This document shows positions 16,855 to 24,653 of a stretch of DNA of 38,693 nucleotides, in pieces (the stretch's first letter is position 1; the number at the start of each line of letters is the position of its first letter). The translations under genes and the position numbers were made by a program. Location: positions 1 to 38,693 of the IMG/VR virus record IMGVR_UViG_3300046373_000082. One strand, 5' to 3'. The DNA is from a virus. The notes under the pieces are model-generated. The model saw nothing but the letters and a program-made list of their open reading frames with translations. It had not been told where the DNA came from and searched no databases.

Positions 16855-17739
16855 TTAGGATTCGAAGCAGTTGATTTGGACGACCTTCTTCTCTTCGAGG
16901 CGGGTAGCACCGAAGGTCGCAGAAACGTATACCTGCCAAGGCAGGGACGACAGGTCGAAGCGCTGATCCACTCGGCCGGATACGTCCTTCCACATGCCAA
17001 GGTGCATGCCCGATTTCGCCCACACAGGTACGGCGCGGATGCCAGCTGATACCAGCGGGAGGCCTTCGATGTGGATGAAGTTGAAGCCGAGGTACGATTG
17101 AATGCGGCCATCCATCAGGACAGGGCGACTCACGTAGTCGGTGTTGACCACCTGCGTTTCTTTCAGCAAGTCAGCATGCTGAGCAGCAGTGATGGCGACG
17201 TAAAGCGGGTCGTTGTCGATATCGACCTCAGCGGCCATCAACAGACGGCGAGCAGCGACCAGTTTGTCTTTGTTCAGACCAGTGTTGGTGCCGCCGACGT
17301 TTACACCTACAACCTGGCTGGCTGGCAGCGTGGTTGCTGTGGTGCCGGTTTTCCCGGTCTGCGCAGTGCCCAACAGGGCGCGAACGATTTCGGCGTCGAT
17401 AGCACGACCGATGGCGTAGGTACCCTGGGTCACGTAAGACGAGGTTGGATCGACCAGCAGGCGCAGTTTGTCGAAGTTGTCGACCAGATCGTTCCAGTCG
17501 TAATCCCCTGGAGACACCCAGCGACGATCAGTTGGGGTGTCATCAGGAACCAGAGGCTGATAACGGCCAGTCACTTGGCGAGCGGTAACAGGGCCGAGCT
17601 GATCAACAGCTACAGCTTTCTCGCCGATGTGGGAGGATGTCATCACTGCATCGCGAAGGCGCGAACCTTTTTGCTGCAGCAGCATTTGGAGGTTAGACGT
17701 GTATTGCTGAACAAAGTGTGTTGGTACAAATTGCGACAT
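16855..17739 (-). CDS. Major capsid protein, 294 aa
   Basis: Size, position (scaffold, capsid, cement) and sequence texture match the major capsid proteins of BPP-1/Bcep22-like podoviruses with the HK97 fold. The N-terminal VPTHFVQQYTSNLQMLLQQKGSRL helix leads to a spine-helix region (DYDWNDLVDNFDKLRLLVDP...AIGRAIDAEIVRALLG) and a beta-rich C-terminus. The ATG at 17739 is preferred over a GTG at 17748 because AGGTGA sits 5 nt upstream and would cover that GTG. That binding site is predicted to be buried in a leader hairpin (17748-17792), suggesting translational control. Confidence 0.8.
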   Translation of the reverse strand: MSQFVPTHFVQQYTSNLQMLLQQKGSRLRDAVMTSSHIGEKAVAVDQLGPVTARQVTGRYQPLVPDDTPTDRRWVSPGDYDWNDLVDNFDKLRLLVDPTSSYVTQGTYAIGRAIDAEIVRALLGTAQTGKTGTTATTLPASQVVGVNVGGTNTGLNKDKLVAARRLLMAAEVDIDNDPLYVAITAAQHADLLKETQVVNTDYVSRPVLMDGRIQSYLGFNFIHIEGLPLVSAGIRAVPVWAKSGMHLGMWKDVSGRVDQRFDLSSLPWQVYVSATFGATRLEEKKVVQINCFES

Positions 17740-17747
17740 GATGGTCA

Positions 17748-17792
17748 CCTATCGGTTAAGTCAAAAGGGTTCTTTTGGCTTGTCCCGATAGG
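17748..17792 (-). promoter_or_regulatory. Leader hairpin burying the capsid ribosome binding site
   Basis: An 8-bp perfect inverted repeat (CCTATCGG/CCGATAGG on the minus strand) encloses a second perfect 6-bp hairpin (CAAAAG/CTTTTG with a 4-nt loop). The downstream arm includes the AGG of the AGGTGA binding site of the capsid gene, so the folded RNA would block initiation. This is read directly from the sequence; the regulatory role is inferred. Confidence 0.55.
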
Positions 17793-17846
17793 GGGCCGAT
17801 CACTGCTTGTTTGTTTCTGCGCGGGGCTTTCGCCTTGTCCGCATAT

Positions 17847-17873
17847 CTGTCGCGCCAAATATCGGCGCGACAG
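17847..17873 (-). promoter_or_regulatory. Perfect 10-bp stem-loop between scaffold and capsid genes
   Basis: CTGTCGCGCC pairs perfectly with GGCGCGACAG across a 7-nt loop, just after the scaffold stop. No T-run follows on the transcript, so it is unlikely to be an intrinsic terminator. An RNA processing or stability hairpin that separates scaffold from capsid expression is a reasonable reading. Confidence 0.5.
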
Positions 17874-17883
17874 ACTAGTTCTT

Positions 17884-18717
17884 TTACGAAGGATACGCCG
17901 TCTTATTCAGACGTTCAAACTCTGCCTTGGCATCAGCATCCCCAGCAAAGTAGCGCTTTTGCCATGCAGCATCCCTGGTCAATGAATCAATTCTAGCTTT
18001 AGCCTCTTCAGGTGTTTGCGAGAACCGACCACCACCGCTGTTCTCAAAGCCTTTACCAGAATGCTCAGAGAACAATTTACCGAAGAATTCGAATGCCTTC
18101 GCCGCCTTATGAACGCCAAGTGCATTTTCCAGCAGTGCACCTTCTTCTGGTGTAAGCCCAGCTTCTCGCATGGCGCGGCGCGCGATCTCAGAGCGCGTAT
18201 TAAATTGGTCGCCCCATTCCTGTTCAAGCTTGGAAAAGTCTTCATCACGCTTGCGCTCAACCTCGGCGTTCTGCTGCTGCTGAAGTTGCGCGCCGTGGCC
18301 ATTGAACCATTCGGCCAGGGCTTGGCCTTGCTTCGAAGACAGCCCTAGCTCGTGAAACTTTCCAGCAGCAAGTTTAGCGAACTCGCCGGCGTCACCTTCA
18401 GGAATGGCAAGCTTATAGTCTTCAGCGGATGCAGGCCGTCCTAGACGGTCGTAGATCTTGCCTAGGGTCTCGGTGTCCTGATCGTCCTTTGGCAGCACCA
18501 TGGTGCGGCCGGCGCGGTCATGACCCATCAGCTTCTCAAGGTTCTGATAGCTATTGACCACGGCAGCAGGATCTTTGAATCCTTTCTGTTCTACGTAGCC
18601 TCGGGTCAGTTCGTCGAAGCCTGAGTACCACGACTTCGACGCATCTTGTGCTGCAGCTTGTTGGTCTGGTGTAGGTGCGGCTTGTTGTTGCTGTTCGCCG
18701 CTTGGTACTTGTTCCAT
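17884..18717 (-). CDS. Scaffolding / capsid assembly protein, 277 aa
   Basis: A Gln-rich N-terminus is followed by WYSGFDELTRGYVEQKGFKDPAAVVNSYQNLEKLMG, a pattern typical of podovirus scaffolds. The middle is a long charged helix (~125-190, FNGHGAQLQQQQNAEVERKRDEDFSKLEQEW). The C-terminus is short and basic/helical (TRDAAWQKRYFAGDADAKAEFERL), as expected for the coat-binding end. It lies between the Bbp19-like gene and the capsid gene. It is probably released or degraded during maturation. Confidence 0.7.
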   Translation of the reverse strand: MEQVPSGEQQQQAAPTPDQQAAAQDASKSWYSGFDELTRGYVEQKGFKDPAAVVNSYQNLEKLMGHDRAGRTMVLPKDDQDTETLGKIYDRLGRPASAEDYKLAIPEGDAGEFAKLAAGKFHELGLSSKQGQALAEWFNGHGAQLQQQQNAEVERKRDEDFSKLEQEWGDQFNTRSEIARRAMREAGLTPEEGALLENALGVHKAAKAFEFFGKLFSEHSGKGFENSGGGRFSQTPEEAKARIDSLTRDAAWQKRYFAGDADAKAEFERLNKTAYPS

Positions 18718-18728
18718 CTGGTATTACC

Positions 18729-19037
18729 TCACTGGTTATCGGAATGCCCGGCCATCTGTTGTGCTAACTCTCGGAGATCCATATCACTAATCCCCAATTG
18801 AGATTGTATGCGAATAAGAACCTCCCGGCGACCTTCTGCGAGGTGAGTCGCGAAAGGATCGATTACCCCTGTTGGTGAAATTTGAGCAGTTGACTTTGTT
18901 GAGCGGCAAAACTTCATCAGATCGGCCATAACAAGTTCGCCATCCTGGCTTAGTTTCCCATCCTCGCCAAGAAAACAAGATCGATACGCCATACGCCGGC
19001 CCATCAACTTGTCGTAGATAAACTTCAATGGATTCAT
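18729..19037 (-). CDS. Bbp19-like protein, 102 aa
   Basis: YRSCFLGEDGKLSQDGELVMADLMKFC (residues ~18-44) followed by EGRREVLIRIQSQLGISDMDLREL is the pattern I associate with the small Bbp19 family found between portal and scaffold genes in BPP-1-like phages. Function unknown; possibly a head-assembly factor. It overlaps the portal stop by ATGA. Confidence 0.6.
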   Translation of the reverse strand: MNPLKFIYDKLMGRRMAYRSCFLGEDGKLSQDGELVMADLMKFCRSTKSTAQISPTGVIDPFATHLAEGRREVLIRIQSQLGISDMDLRELAQQMAGHSDNQ

Positions 19038-20689
19038 TGGCTAACCACCGATGGGCCTGATTGATTCGCCAGAATATTGGCCTTGGCGAAACTTTCGGCC
19101 GCCTGCCCAGCCACCGGCGCGGCTTGCAGGAGCTGAGATAGCTGCTGTTGCTGGGCGTCCTGCGCGTTGATCTGCTCCATCTCTTCTGGAGAGTAAAGCA
19201 ACTTCGATGGCATGCCGTTGATATCTGCGAGTTCACGCATTGCATCCTGTCCTTTGAACAGCTTCACAACGCTTGGATCGAACTGCGCGACAGATCCTGC
19301 AGCTGACAACGTGTTCAAAATAGCCATACCCTCCTCAGCGCGTTGCGCCCGATTCAACGGCGATTCATAACTGATCTCTACCTGGCCACCACGATCCATC
19401 ATCGCTTTGGGCATTGGTGGAAGCATCCCGGCATTACCAAGAATATCAAGCTCACGCTCGATCATTGGGCCAAGCTGCTCAGACTGCCAGCGGCCCATGG
19501 TTGGCGCCAGCAACTGACCCTTCTCTTGGGCGCGAAGCATCGCCTCAGTCGCGGTCATATTCGGCTGATCAACTAGGATCTGAAACAGAGTGACAAGGAA
19601 CGCATCTTGAATTACCTTGCGCTTTTGGTCTTGCAGCTCCAGCCCGAGAGGAATGTTCCCATTCATTTGCAGAGGCTGCACGAGAGCTTCGCCGCGATCG
19701 TTTAAGTAGCCATAGTTCAAGGCATTAGGCCGCACATTAAACGGCTGTAAAGCCCCGTCTTCGCTGACCAGCAAAGGAGGTTCAACCATTCGCTGGGCGG
19801 CACGCATCACGGTCTTTTCTTGCTCATTGAGCATCTTGATGTCAGGTAGCACGAGCATAGCCGGGGAGCGCCCGTAAACCTCCCCAGGCGTGGTGATGTA
19901 ACGACCGATACTGTACGGCATGGTGCGGTAGCCGCCTTCATCAACCGTTTCCCGGAAGTCAACGGACACGTAGATAGAGCGCCACGGCATCCCTTTCCAA
20001 CTACGGTCACCGCCCTTCCGCTCCTTATTCTCATACACGCAATGGATGAAATCGGTCTTGTCGTCTGCCTGCGGGCCTTCAGACTTGTTGACGATACCGT
20101 CTGGGAGGGCTTCGCGGCCGAACATGTCCACTGCTTGACGGTTTGTCAGGCGAAACCTGCGGTGTACGCGATTGATGATCCCGGAAAAGTCTTCAGCTAT
20201 GAAAACTTCAGACAGCGGGATTGCACGGTAACGCAGCGACTCGCCTACTATCTCATCAACGAAGATCACGCCAGTACCAAACGCACCATTGCTTAGATAG
20301 GCCTCATGCTGCTGGCTAGCAAAGTTGGCTTTTGGCGCATACCTGGCACGGAATAAAACGTCGGTGACCGCATCGAGGTATCGCTGGACTTCTGAGTTCT
20401 CCTGAAGCTCTGGGTCTGGAACGCTCAGACGATGCCAGCGCTGGGTACGCGGGGTGAGCATTGCTTCCATCGCCGCAGCGAATCTGGTCAACGCCAGCGC
20501 AGGGGTAGACTCGAACACTTTTTCTGTACGCTTCTCGCCACCAGGCTTCTCACCCTGAAATAAAGCACGATCTGGCCATATCCGCTCAGCAATCTCCTGC
20601 CAATGCGAATCCCAGATGCCGCGACACCCCTTCATGCGCTCCTGCTCACGGATTACTTCTGATGCGCGGTCATCTTCGGCCTTGATCAT
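19034..20689 (-). CDS. Portal (head-tail connector) protein, 551 aa
   Basis: Features of the T7 gp8-like Head-tail_con family: an N-terminal helical region (MKGCRGIWDSHWQEIAERIWP), FESTPALALTRFAAAMEAMLTPRTQRW, the ..SNGAFGTGVIFVDE.. segment, and a Gln-rich helical C-terminus after about residue 490. Its length is close to the usual 510-550 aa. It forms the dodecameric ring through which DNA is packaged and ejected, and to which the terminase and the tail adaptor dock. AAGGAA lies 7 nt before the ATG. Confidence 0.85.
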   Translation of the reverse strand: MIKAEDDRASEVIREQERMKGCRGIWDSHWQEIAERIWPDRALFQGEKPGGEKRTEKVFESTPALALTRFAAAMEAMLTPRTQRWHRLSVPDPELQENSEVQRYLDAVTDVLFRARYAPKANFASQQHEAYLSNGAFGTGVIFVDEIVGESLRYRAIPLSEVFIAEDFSGIINRVHRRFRLTNRQAVDMFGREALPDGIVNKSEGPQADDKTDFIHCVYENKERKGGDRSWKGMPWRSIYVSVDFRETVDEGGYRTMPYSIGRYITTPGEVYGRSPAMLVLPDIKMLNEQEKTVMRAAQRMVEPPLLVSEDGALQPFNVRPNALNYGYLNDRGEALVQPLQMNGNIPLGLELQDQKRKVIQDAFLVTLFQILVDQPNMTATEAMLRAQEKGQLLAPTMGRWQSEQLGPMIERELDILGNAGMLPPMPKAMMDRGGQVEISYESPLNRAQRAEEGMAILNTLSAAGSVAQFDPSVVKLFKGQDAMRELADINGMPSKLLYSPEEMEQINAQDAQQQQLSQLLQAAPVAGQAAESFAKANILANQSGPSVVSQ

Positions 20690-20694
20690 CTTTC

Positions 20695-20925
20695 TTATTC
20701 CTTGATTTCAGGCTGCGATACGGCGCCGACCCGGGTGTCCCAGCACGGGTAAATCTGGCCGCGCTCGATAATGACCATATATTGGATGTCAGAGTCGGAG
20801 GACTTGACCGCTTCAAGTTGGTCTACCGCCACCTTTAAACTCTTGGCTTCCTTTTCATGAGCAACCCGGGGGATACCATCCGAGCCTTCTGTGTAACAGG
20901 AAATTTCTGTGTATTTGAATGTCAT
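20695..20925 (-). CDS. Hypothetical protein, 76 aa, head region
   Basis: The start at 20925 (MTFKYTEI) lies just after the preceding stop, with GGGGGC as the binding site; a reading from 21069 would overlap the upstream gene. The sequence is beta-rich at the N-terminus, with a helix in the middle (EKEAKSLKVAVDQLEAVKS) and a strand (YMVIIERGQIY). No recognised family. Confidence 0.55.
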   Translation of the reverse strand: MTFKYTEISCYTEGSDGIPRVAHEKEAKSLKVAVDQLEAVKSSDSDIQYMVIIERGQIYPCWDTRVGAVSQPEIKE

Positions 20926-20926
20926 G

Positions 20927-21139
20927 TCAGCCCCCAAGTAATGTCTTTGCAGGTGCGGTTGACGCCGAAGAAGTCGTCCCGAGTGGAGAACCAGCGGCCA
21001 GAATAGTGGCGCTCCGCCCGCGACGGCGAAGTTGTGCGTCTTCTGCATCCTGATTACGCACAGCGTCATCGATAACCGGCGCCGGCTCGATTGCTACAGG
21101 TGCGGGTTTAGGTTTCGAACCGCCTAGAATGCCGCCCAT
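20927..21139 (-). CDS. gp7.3-like small virion protein, paralog B, 70 aa
   Basis: A low-complexity Gly/Pro/Ala N-terminus, then IDDAV..QDAEDAQLRRRGR..TIL and a C-terminal KTLLGG. This layout, with an RRRGR basic patch and a terminal LLG(G), is one I recognise in small podovirus proteins beside portal and terminase genes; T7 gp7.3 is a distant analogue. It shares IDDAV, DA, RRRGR, T-L and LLGG with the next upstream gene, so the two are tandem paralogs. The binding site GGGAGG lies inside the last codons of that upstream paralog. Confidence 0.55.
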   Translation of the reverse strand: MGGILGGSKPKPAPVAIEPAPVIDDAVRNQDAEDAQLRRRGRSATILAAGSPLGTTSSASTAPAKTLLGG

Positions 21140-21142
21140 ACT

Positions 21143-21460
21143 TTAGCCTCCCAGCAGCGACTTCTGAGCCGTGCTGACTTGATTGAAGTTGGTGTTAGAA
21201 AGAACTGTGCTTTGACGACCGCGACGACGTGCAAGCGCTCGCGATGCATCTTCTGCAACAACAGCATCATCAATTGTCGGCGCACTTTGCACGGCAGGAG
21301 TCTCAACATCTGGCGTGTAGCCCAGAATGTTTTTCTCCTTATCGCCAGTCAGCGTTGGAAGCCCAGCCTTTTCGAGAATGACGTCGCCACCACGAAGTGG
21401 GTCAAGCTTCTGGATCTTCTTGCCGAGTGCGCCAAACGCATTACCGCTTAGTCCGCCCAT
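21143..21460 (-). CDS. gp7.3-like small virion protein, paralog A, 105 aa
   Basis: A Gly-rich N-terminus (MGGLSGNAFGALGKKIQKLDP) and a spacer of ~50 residues precede the shared module IDDAVVAEDASRALARRRGR..TVL...TAQKSLLGG. It is longer than its paralog at 20927-21139 by a central insertion. GGGGTGA precedes the ATG, which follows the terminase stop within 6 nt on the other side. Probably a minor head or tail component; no enzymatic motif. Confidence 0.55.
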   Translation of the reverse strand: MGGLSGNAFGALGKKIQKLDPLRGGDVILEKAGLPTLTGDKEKNILGYTPDVETPAVQSAPTIDDAVVAEDASRALARRRGRQSTVLSNTNFNQVSTAQKSLLGG

Positions 21461-21463
21461 GTA

Positions 21464-22933
21464 TCACCCCAGTATCTTATAGTCCGATTCGGCATATTGA
21501 TGTCGCCGAACAGTTGGAAGTGCCTTGCGGATTATAGCCTTGCCTTCACCTCCGCCGATAAGCATATATTCCGCTGCTTCACATACGTGGGAGTACATGT
21601 TCTTGCAAGGCATGTCCTTGAATCTTTCGTCGCCGGCCACTTGTATCCTCTCATAGTGAAACCCACCAGCCATACCTTTCCTGAGAGTCTTGCAGTCTGG
21701 ATGAATGAGAATCCCTGGCTGCCCATCTACAAGGCGCATCAACGGGTTGTTCATGGAGTCTCGGCGAATCACTGGGTCGTTCGTAAACGTAGGGGTCAGC
21801 GCAATGCCGTGCTTCCTCATGATCAAGAATGGCGTGTTGTCGTCCGTCTGTGCGCGGTTGTCACCAGATGGGTCGCCCTTCATTGATTCGAATTCAAACT
21901 CGGACAGGTGCCGAGCGATGAACTGGTTGATCTCTCCGGCAAACTCAGTTGCGCCCATGTCTTCTGTGACAATTTCGTAACGAATGCGCCACTGCCCCAT
22001 TGGGGTTTTTTGTCCGATCACGGCTGCAGGAGTACGACCGAAGTCTACGCCCATGAATAGCGGAAGTGCTGGGTTAAGCTCAAACTCTCCGCAATGGATA
22101 CTATCCACGTAGTGTGGATAAATCGGCTTGCCCTCTGCAACAAATCCATACTCGTTGGCGAGGTTTACCGAGATCCAGTCATCAGACTTGCCCTGCGCAC
22201 CATTGATGTAATAGCCGGGCGGGAGGTTGACTATGTTCTCAGCCATAGGATTGAGCGCCCACTTCTGCCGGCCATTGGCATCAACGCCATCTTTGACCAA
22301 TCCCCCAGGCTGGCGAAGGAACGTCCAACCATTAGGCTTGATCTCTTCTGCAAGCTTGTAATACCAGTGGTCATCGTCAGGGGCGTTGGTGTCGCCAATC
22401 ATACCGTGCCAACTGGGACCTCCATCCATAGCCGATGGATAACGCCCATGACGCAGGTCGCACATGTCTACAACCTGCTTATTCAGCTCCTTGACTTCGT
22501 TGAGCCAGAACCCTGTCACCTGCATGCCGCGCAGCTTCTTCACTGCGCCGGGGCGATCCAGCGCAAGGAATATGATCTCTGCCTGAACTTCTGTCCCGTC
22601 ATCCAGCAGGAAGTTCAGGTCTTGATGTGGAGGCTCTAGACCGCCACCAACGAACTTACCTAGGTCGCCGTACAACTCCAACCAGTCCTTGATGGTCGTA
22701 CTCATCAAGTCCGGGTACGTGTTACGCACCGCGCACCAGCGAGACTTTCTGACTTTCTGCGCATTCGGCTTCTGATCGCACATGAGGCCAAAGGCTTTCT
22801 GACATGACTCAATGGTCTTGCCAGATCCTAAAGGCCCCATGATGAACGTCACGCGCGTGTGAGACGCTTTGTATTCAGCCAGAACTTCGCCCTGCGGCTT
22901 GGTTCTGAACTCAATCGTCTGCTGCTGGCTCAT
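21464..22933 (-). CDS. terL: Terminase large subunit, 489 aa
   Basis: ATPase domain: Walker A GPLGSGKT at residues 33-40 and a Walker B-like FWLNE at 142-146 with the catalytic Glu. Nuclease domain: GVDFG at 295-299 (RNase H-fold Asp) and KGDPSGD at 352-358 (second acidic motif). This is the packaging motor and headful or cos nuclease, which docks on the portal. The start lies within the end of the small terminase gene (23-bp overlap). The sequence alone does not tell cos from pac packaging. Confidence 0.85.
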   Translation of the reverse strand: MSQQQTIEFRTKPQGEVLAEYKASHTRVTFIMGPLGSGKTIESCQKAFGLMCDQKPNAQKVRKSRWCAVRNTYPDLMSTTIKDWLELYGDLGKFVGGGLEPPHQDLNFLLDDGTEVQAEIIFLALDRPGAVKKLRGMQVTGFWLNEVKELNKQVVDMCDLRHGRYPSAMDGGPSWHGMIGDTNAPDDDHWYYKLAEEIKPNGWTFLRQPGGLVKDGVDANGRQKWALNPMAENIVNLPPGYYINGAQGKSDDWISVNLANEYGFVAEGKPIYPHYVDSIHCGEFELNPALPLFMGVDFGRTPAAVIGQKTPMGQWRIRYEIVTEDMGATEFAGEINQFIARHLSEFEFESMKGDPSGDNRAQTDDNTPFLIMRKHGIALTPTFTNDPVIRRDSMNNPLMRLVDGQPGILIHPDCKTLRKGMAGGFHYERIQVAGDERFKDMPCKNMYSHVCEAAEYMLIGGGEGKAIIRKALPTVRRHQYAESDYKILG

Positions 22934-23339
22934 CTTTGCGCCCCGACAGATCTTTGATGATTACGGTAGGAAGACCGACGTTGTTGACCTCAAGCTTGTC
23001 GCCATAGTCGCGAGGCGCAATCTTAGCCGCCTTCCAGCGATAGTGATGAGCCAGCTCTTTTGCCTTCTTCAGCTCGAACTCGTCGGCCGAATCACGGATT
23101 TCAGTCTCTGCACGCTCAACCCAGTACGAAGCCATTTGAGTTCTGACCTCTCGCACGCGCGCGGAACGCTCACTATCTGCCTCGATCCATCCAAGCAGAG
23201 CACCAATAGACACTCCGACTTCGAGCGCTACAGACGTTAGTGATTTACCACTACCAACTGCATCACACAGCGAATCAACACCGAATGCGTCGAGCTTTTC
23301 TCTTGCTATAGGCCTTGGGCTCATGCTGGACATACCCAT
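22911..23339 (-). CDS. terS: Terminase small subunit, 142 aa
   Basis: The N-terminal ~45 residues contain an HTH-like segment (LCDAVGSGKSLTSVALEVGVSIGALLGWI), as in DNA-recognising small terminases. A central helical part (ASYWVERAETEIRDSADEFELKKAKELAHHYRWKAAKIAPRDYGDK) is typical of this family, and a short acidic tail follows. It recognises the packaging site and feeds DNA to TerL. No good ribosome binding site precedes any of the three candidate ATGs (23339, 23333, 23324). The start overlaps the 3' end of the GIY-YIG gene, so expression may depend on translation of that gene. Confidence 0.7.
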   Translation of the reverse strand: MGMSSMSPRPIAREKLDAFGVDSLCDAVGSGKSLTSVALEVGVSIGALLGWIEADSERSARVREVRTQMASYWVERAETEIRDSADEFELKKAKELAHHYRWKAAKIAPRDYGDKLEVNNVGLPTVIIKDLSGRKDEPAADD

Positions 23340-23845
23340 TTGCCAGGGAGGAGATCAGGGCGAACCAACGCTACGTATTTCAGAATTTCTTGTATACGCA
23401 GATAGGCAGCCGATTGAGTTCTTCCGTTCTTTTCTGCCCAATGCAGGAACTGGCCAATATTCCGTTTCAGCTCGTACATCCGCTTCTTCTGCGGAGTGGC
23501 AGCGCGCAGTTCACTTACAGCCTTGCCGTTCCTCTGCCTTTGCTCTTTGGTCATGTGAGGCTGCTCACCACCGTCAGCCACATTAAGCAGCCGATATCCG
23601 AGATCGCGCAACCCAGCAATCAATGCTCGCTCTTGCTCTTGCCACTTGTCGCCTACATCAGCCAACACGCAAAGCTCAGGCATCTTGCCTTGAGCCGCTA
23701 ATGACGTAACCCAGCAGTAGACTGGAAGGTTCCGGCGTCGAGAGTCTCGGATATGACCTGCGTATCTGACCAAGCTCCTGTTTGCCTTCCCGACATAACG
23801 GACTTCGCCTGTATCTGGACAGCACAGCGCGTATAGTTCTGCCAT
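23321..23845 (-). CDS. GIY-YIG family nuclease, 174 aa
   Basis: The N-terminal LYALCCPDTGEVRYVGKA (residues 4-21) is a GIY-YIG core (LYAL for GIY, RYVGK for YIG). The expected Arg/His follow at ~24-31 (RSLVRYAGHIRDS) and an Asn near residue 89 (LLNVADGG) could be metal-linked. The C-terminal ~60 residues are basic and may bind DNA. Such genes are often homing endonucleases, but free GIY-YIG or HNH nucleases next to terminase genes can also assist packaging. It overlaps the small terminase gene by 19 bp and its upstream neighbour by TAATG. Confidence 0.7.
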   Translation of the reverse strand: MAELYALCCPDTGEVRYVGKANRSLVRYAGHIRDSRRRNLPVYCWVTSLAAQGKMPELCVLADVGDKWQEQERALIAGLRDLGYRLLNVADGGEQPHMTKEQRQRNGKAVSELRAATPQKKRMYELKRNIGQFLHWAEKNGRTQSAAYLRIQEILKYVALVRPDLLPGKWVCPA

Positions 23846-24159
23846 TACACACCCACCGGGCCATAGCCTTGCTTGACCATGATCGCATCACCGTCAGCGA
23901 TGAATTCAGGCTGCATGAACGTGACCAGGTGAGCGTCATCGAGATAGAACGACTCGCTATGGTCATCTTTGTTTACTTCGCATCTCATCCGACCTTTGAG
24001 GGATACAACGTCTTCTACGCTGAGGACGTCCTTGCCAAGATGCGCGCCGATTGCATTGAGGATCTTCTGTTCGCGCCGGCGTGTGAGATCAGCGAGCGCT
24101 TGTTGAGCTTTGGCCGATCCGAATGATTCTGTGAGGCTTTGTTGCGTGCAAGGGATCAT
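23845..24159 (-). CDS. Hypothetical protein, 104 aa, next to spanin genes
   Basis: The start at 24159 (MIPCTQ) is chosen because it overlaps the Rz stop as ATGA and follows AAAGGA; a start at 24183 would have no binding site. The N-terminal half is helical (AKAQQALADLTRRREQKILNAIG). The C-terminal half is acidic, with beta strands. No family recognised. Confidence 0.55.
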   Translation of the reverse strand: MIPCTQQSLTESFGSAKAQQALADLTRRREQKILNAIGAHLGKDVLSVEDVVSLKGRMRCEVNKDDHSESFYLDDAHLVTFMQPEFIADGDAIMVKQGYGPVGV

Positions 24160-24653
24160 TGGCTGACTTGTCCTTTGAGGCATACGGTTTTGATATAGGT
24201 CTGCAGACCAGTTATTTGGGCGGCTTGTCTTTGGATTCCGGATCGGAGATCGAGATAATCCCGTTGAGCGGAATCAGTAAGTCTTGGGGCGGCTGCATCA
24301 GGCTGGCTGATGGTGCTGGAATTTCTGGCTGGCCGCACGCAGGTGGCGTTGACTGACACCCTGAGGCTGCCATCAGCAAGGTCGCGAGAAAGCTTGTCCT
24401 TGTCAGACTGTAGCGCGTTGATCTTGGCGTCGTACTCATCGCTCACCGCCTGAGTGTCTTTATACAGTTGGCGCTGCAACTGTAGTGTGGATTTTAGTGA
24501 GTCTACCTGCCTGATAGATTGGCCCAGCTCATCCTTGGTTATGACTAGCTGAGCTTGCGTGTTCTCTAGCTGAACAATGGTTAAGCCGAAGATGGCAGCA
24601 ACGCCGATGACAAGCCATAGCCAAAGCGGCACTGCCCTCAACATGGCGATCAT
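24156..24653 (-). CDS. Rz: Inner-membrane spanin Rz-like, 165 aa
   Basis: One N-terminal transmembrane helix (residues ~7-27, VPLWLWLVIGVAAIFGLTIV) with few charges before it, then a long periplasmic coiled coil (~28-100). SLRVSVNATCVRP follows, a segment seen in many Rz proteins. It spans the periplasm and, with the lipoprotein Rz1, fuses inner and outer membranes at the end of lysis. It overlaps the endolysin gene by ATGA and contains the Rz1 gene in another frame. Confidence 0.75.
   Translation of the reverse strand: MIAMLRAVPLWLWLVIGVAAIFGLTIVQLENTQAQLVITKDELGQSIRQVDSLKSTLQLQRQLYKDTQAVSDEYDAKINALQSDKDKLSRDLADGSLRVSVNATCVRPARNSSTISQPDAAAPRLTDSAQRDYLDLRSGIQRQAAQITGLQTYIKTVCLKGQVSQ
24212..24439 (-). 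CDS. Rz1: Outer-membrane spanin Rz1-like lipoprotein, 75 aa, embedded in Rz
   Basis: This gene lies wholly within Rz in a different frame, the classical nested Rz/Rz1 layout. It has a basic N-terminus, a hydrophobic stretch (SFLATLLMAASG) and a lipobox ending in C28 (AASGC). The mature part is Pro-rich (PPACGQPEIPAPSAS...PPQD), as expected of an o-spanin. GGTGAG lies shortly before the ATG at 24439. Being embedded makes it easy to miss in automatic annotation. Confidence 0.75.
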   Translation of the reverse strand: MSTTPRSTRYSLTRTSFLATLLMAASGCQSTPPACGQPEIPAPSASLMQPPQDLLIPLNGIISISDPESKDKPPK

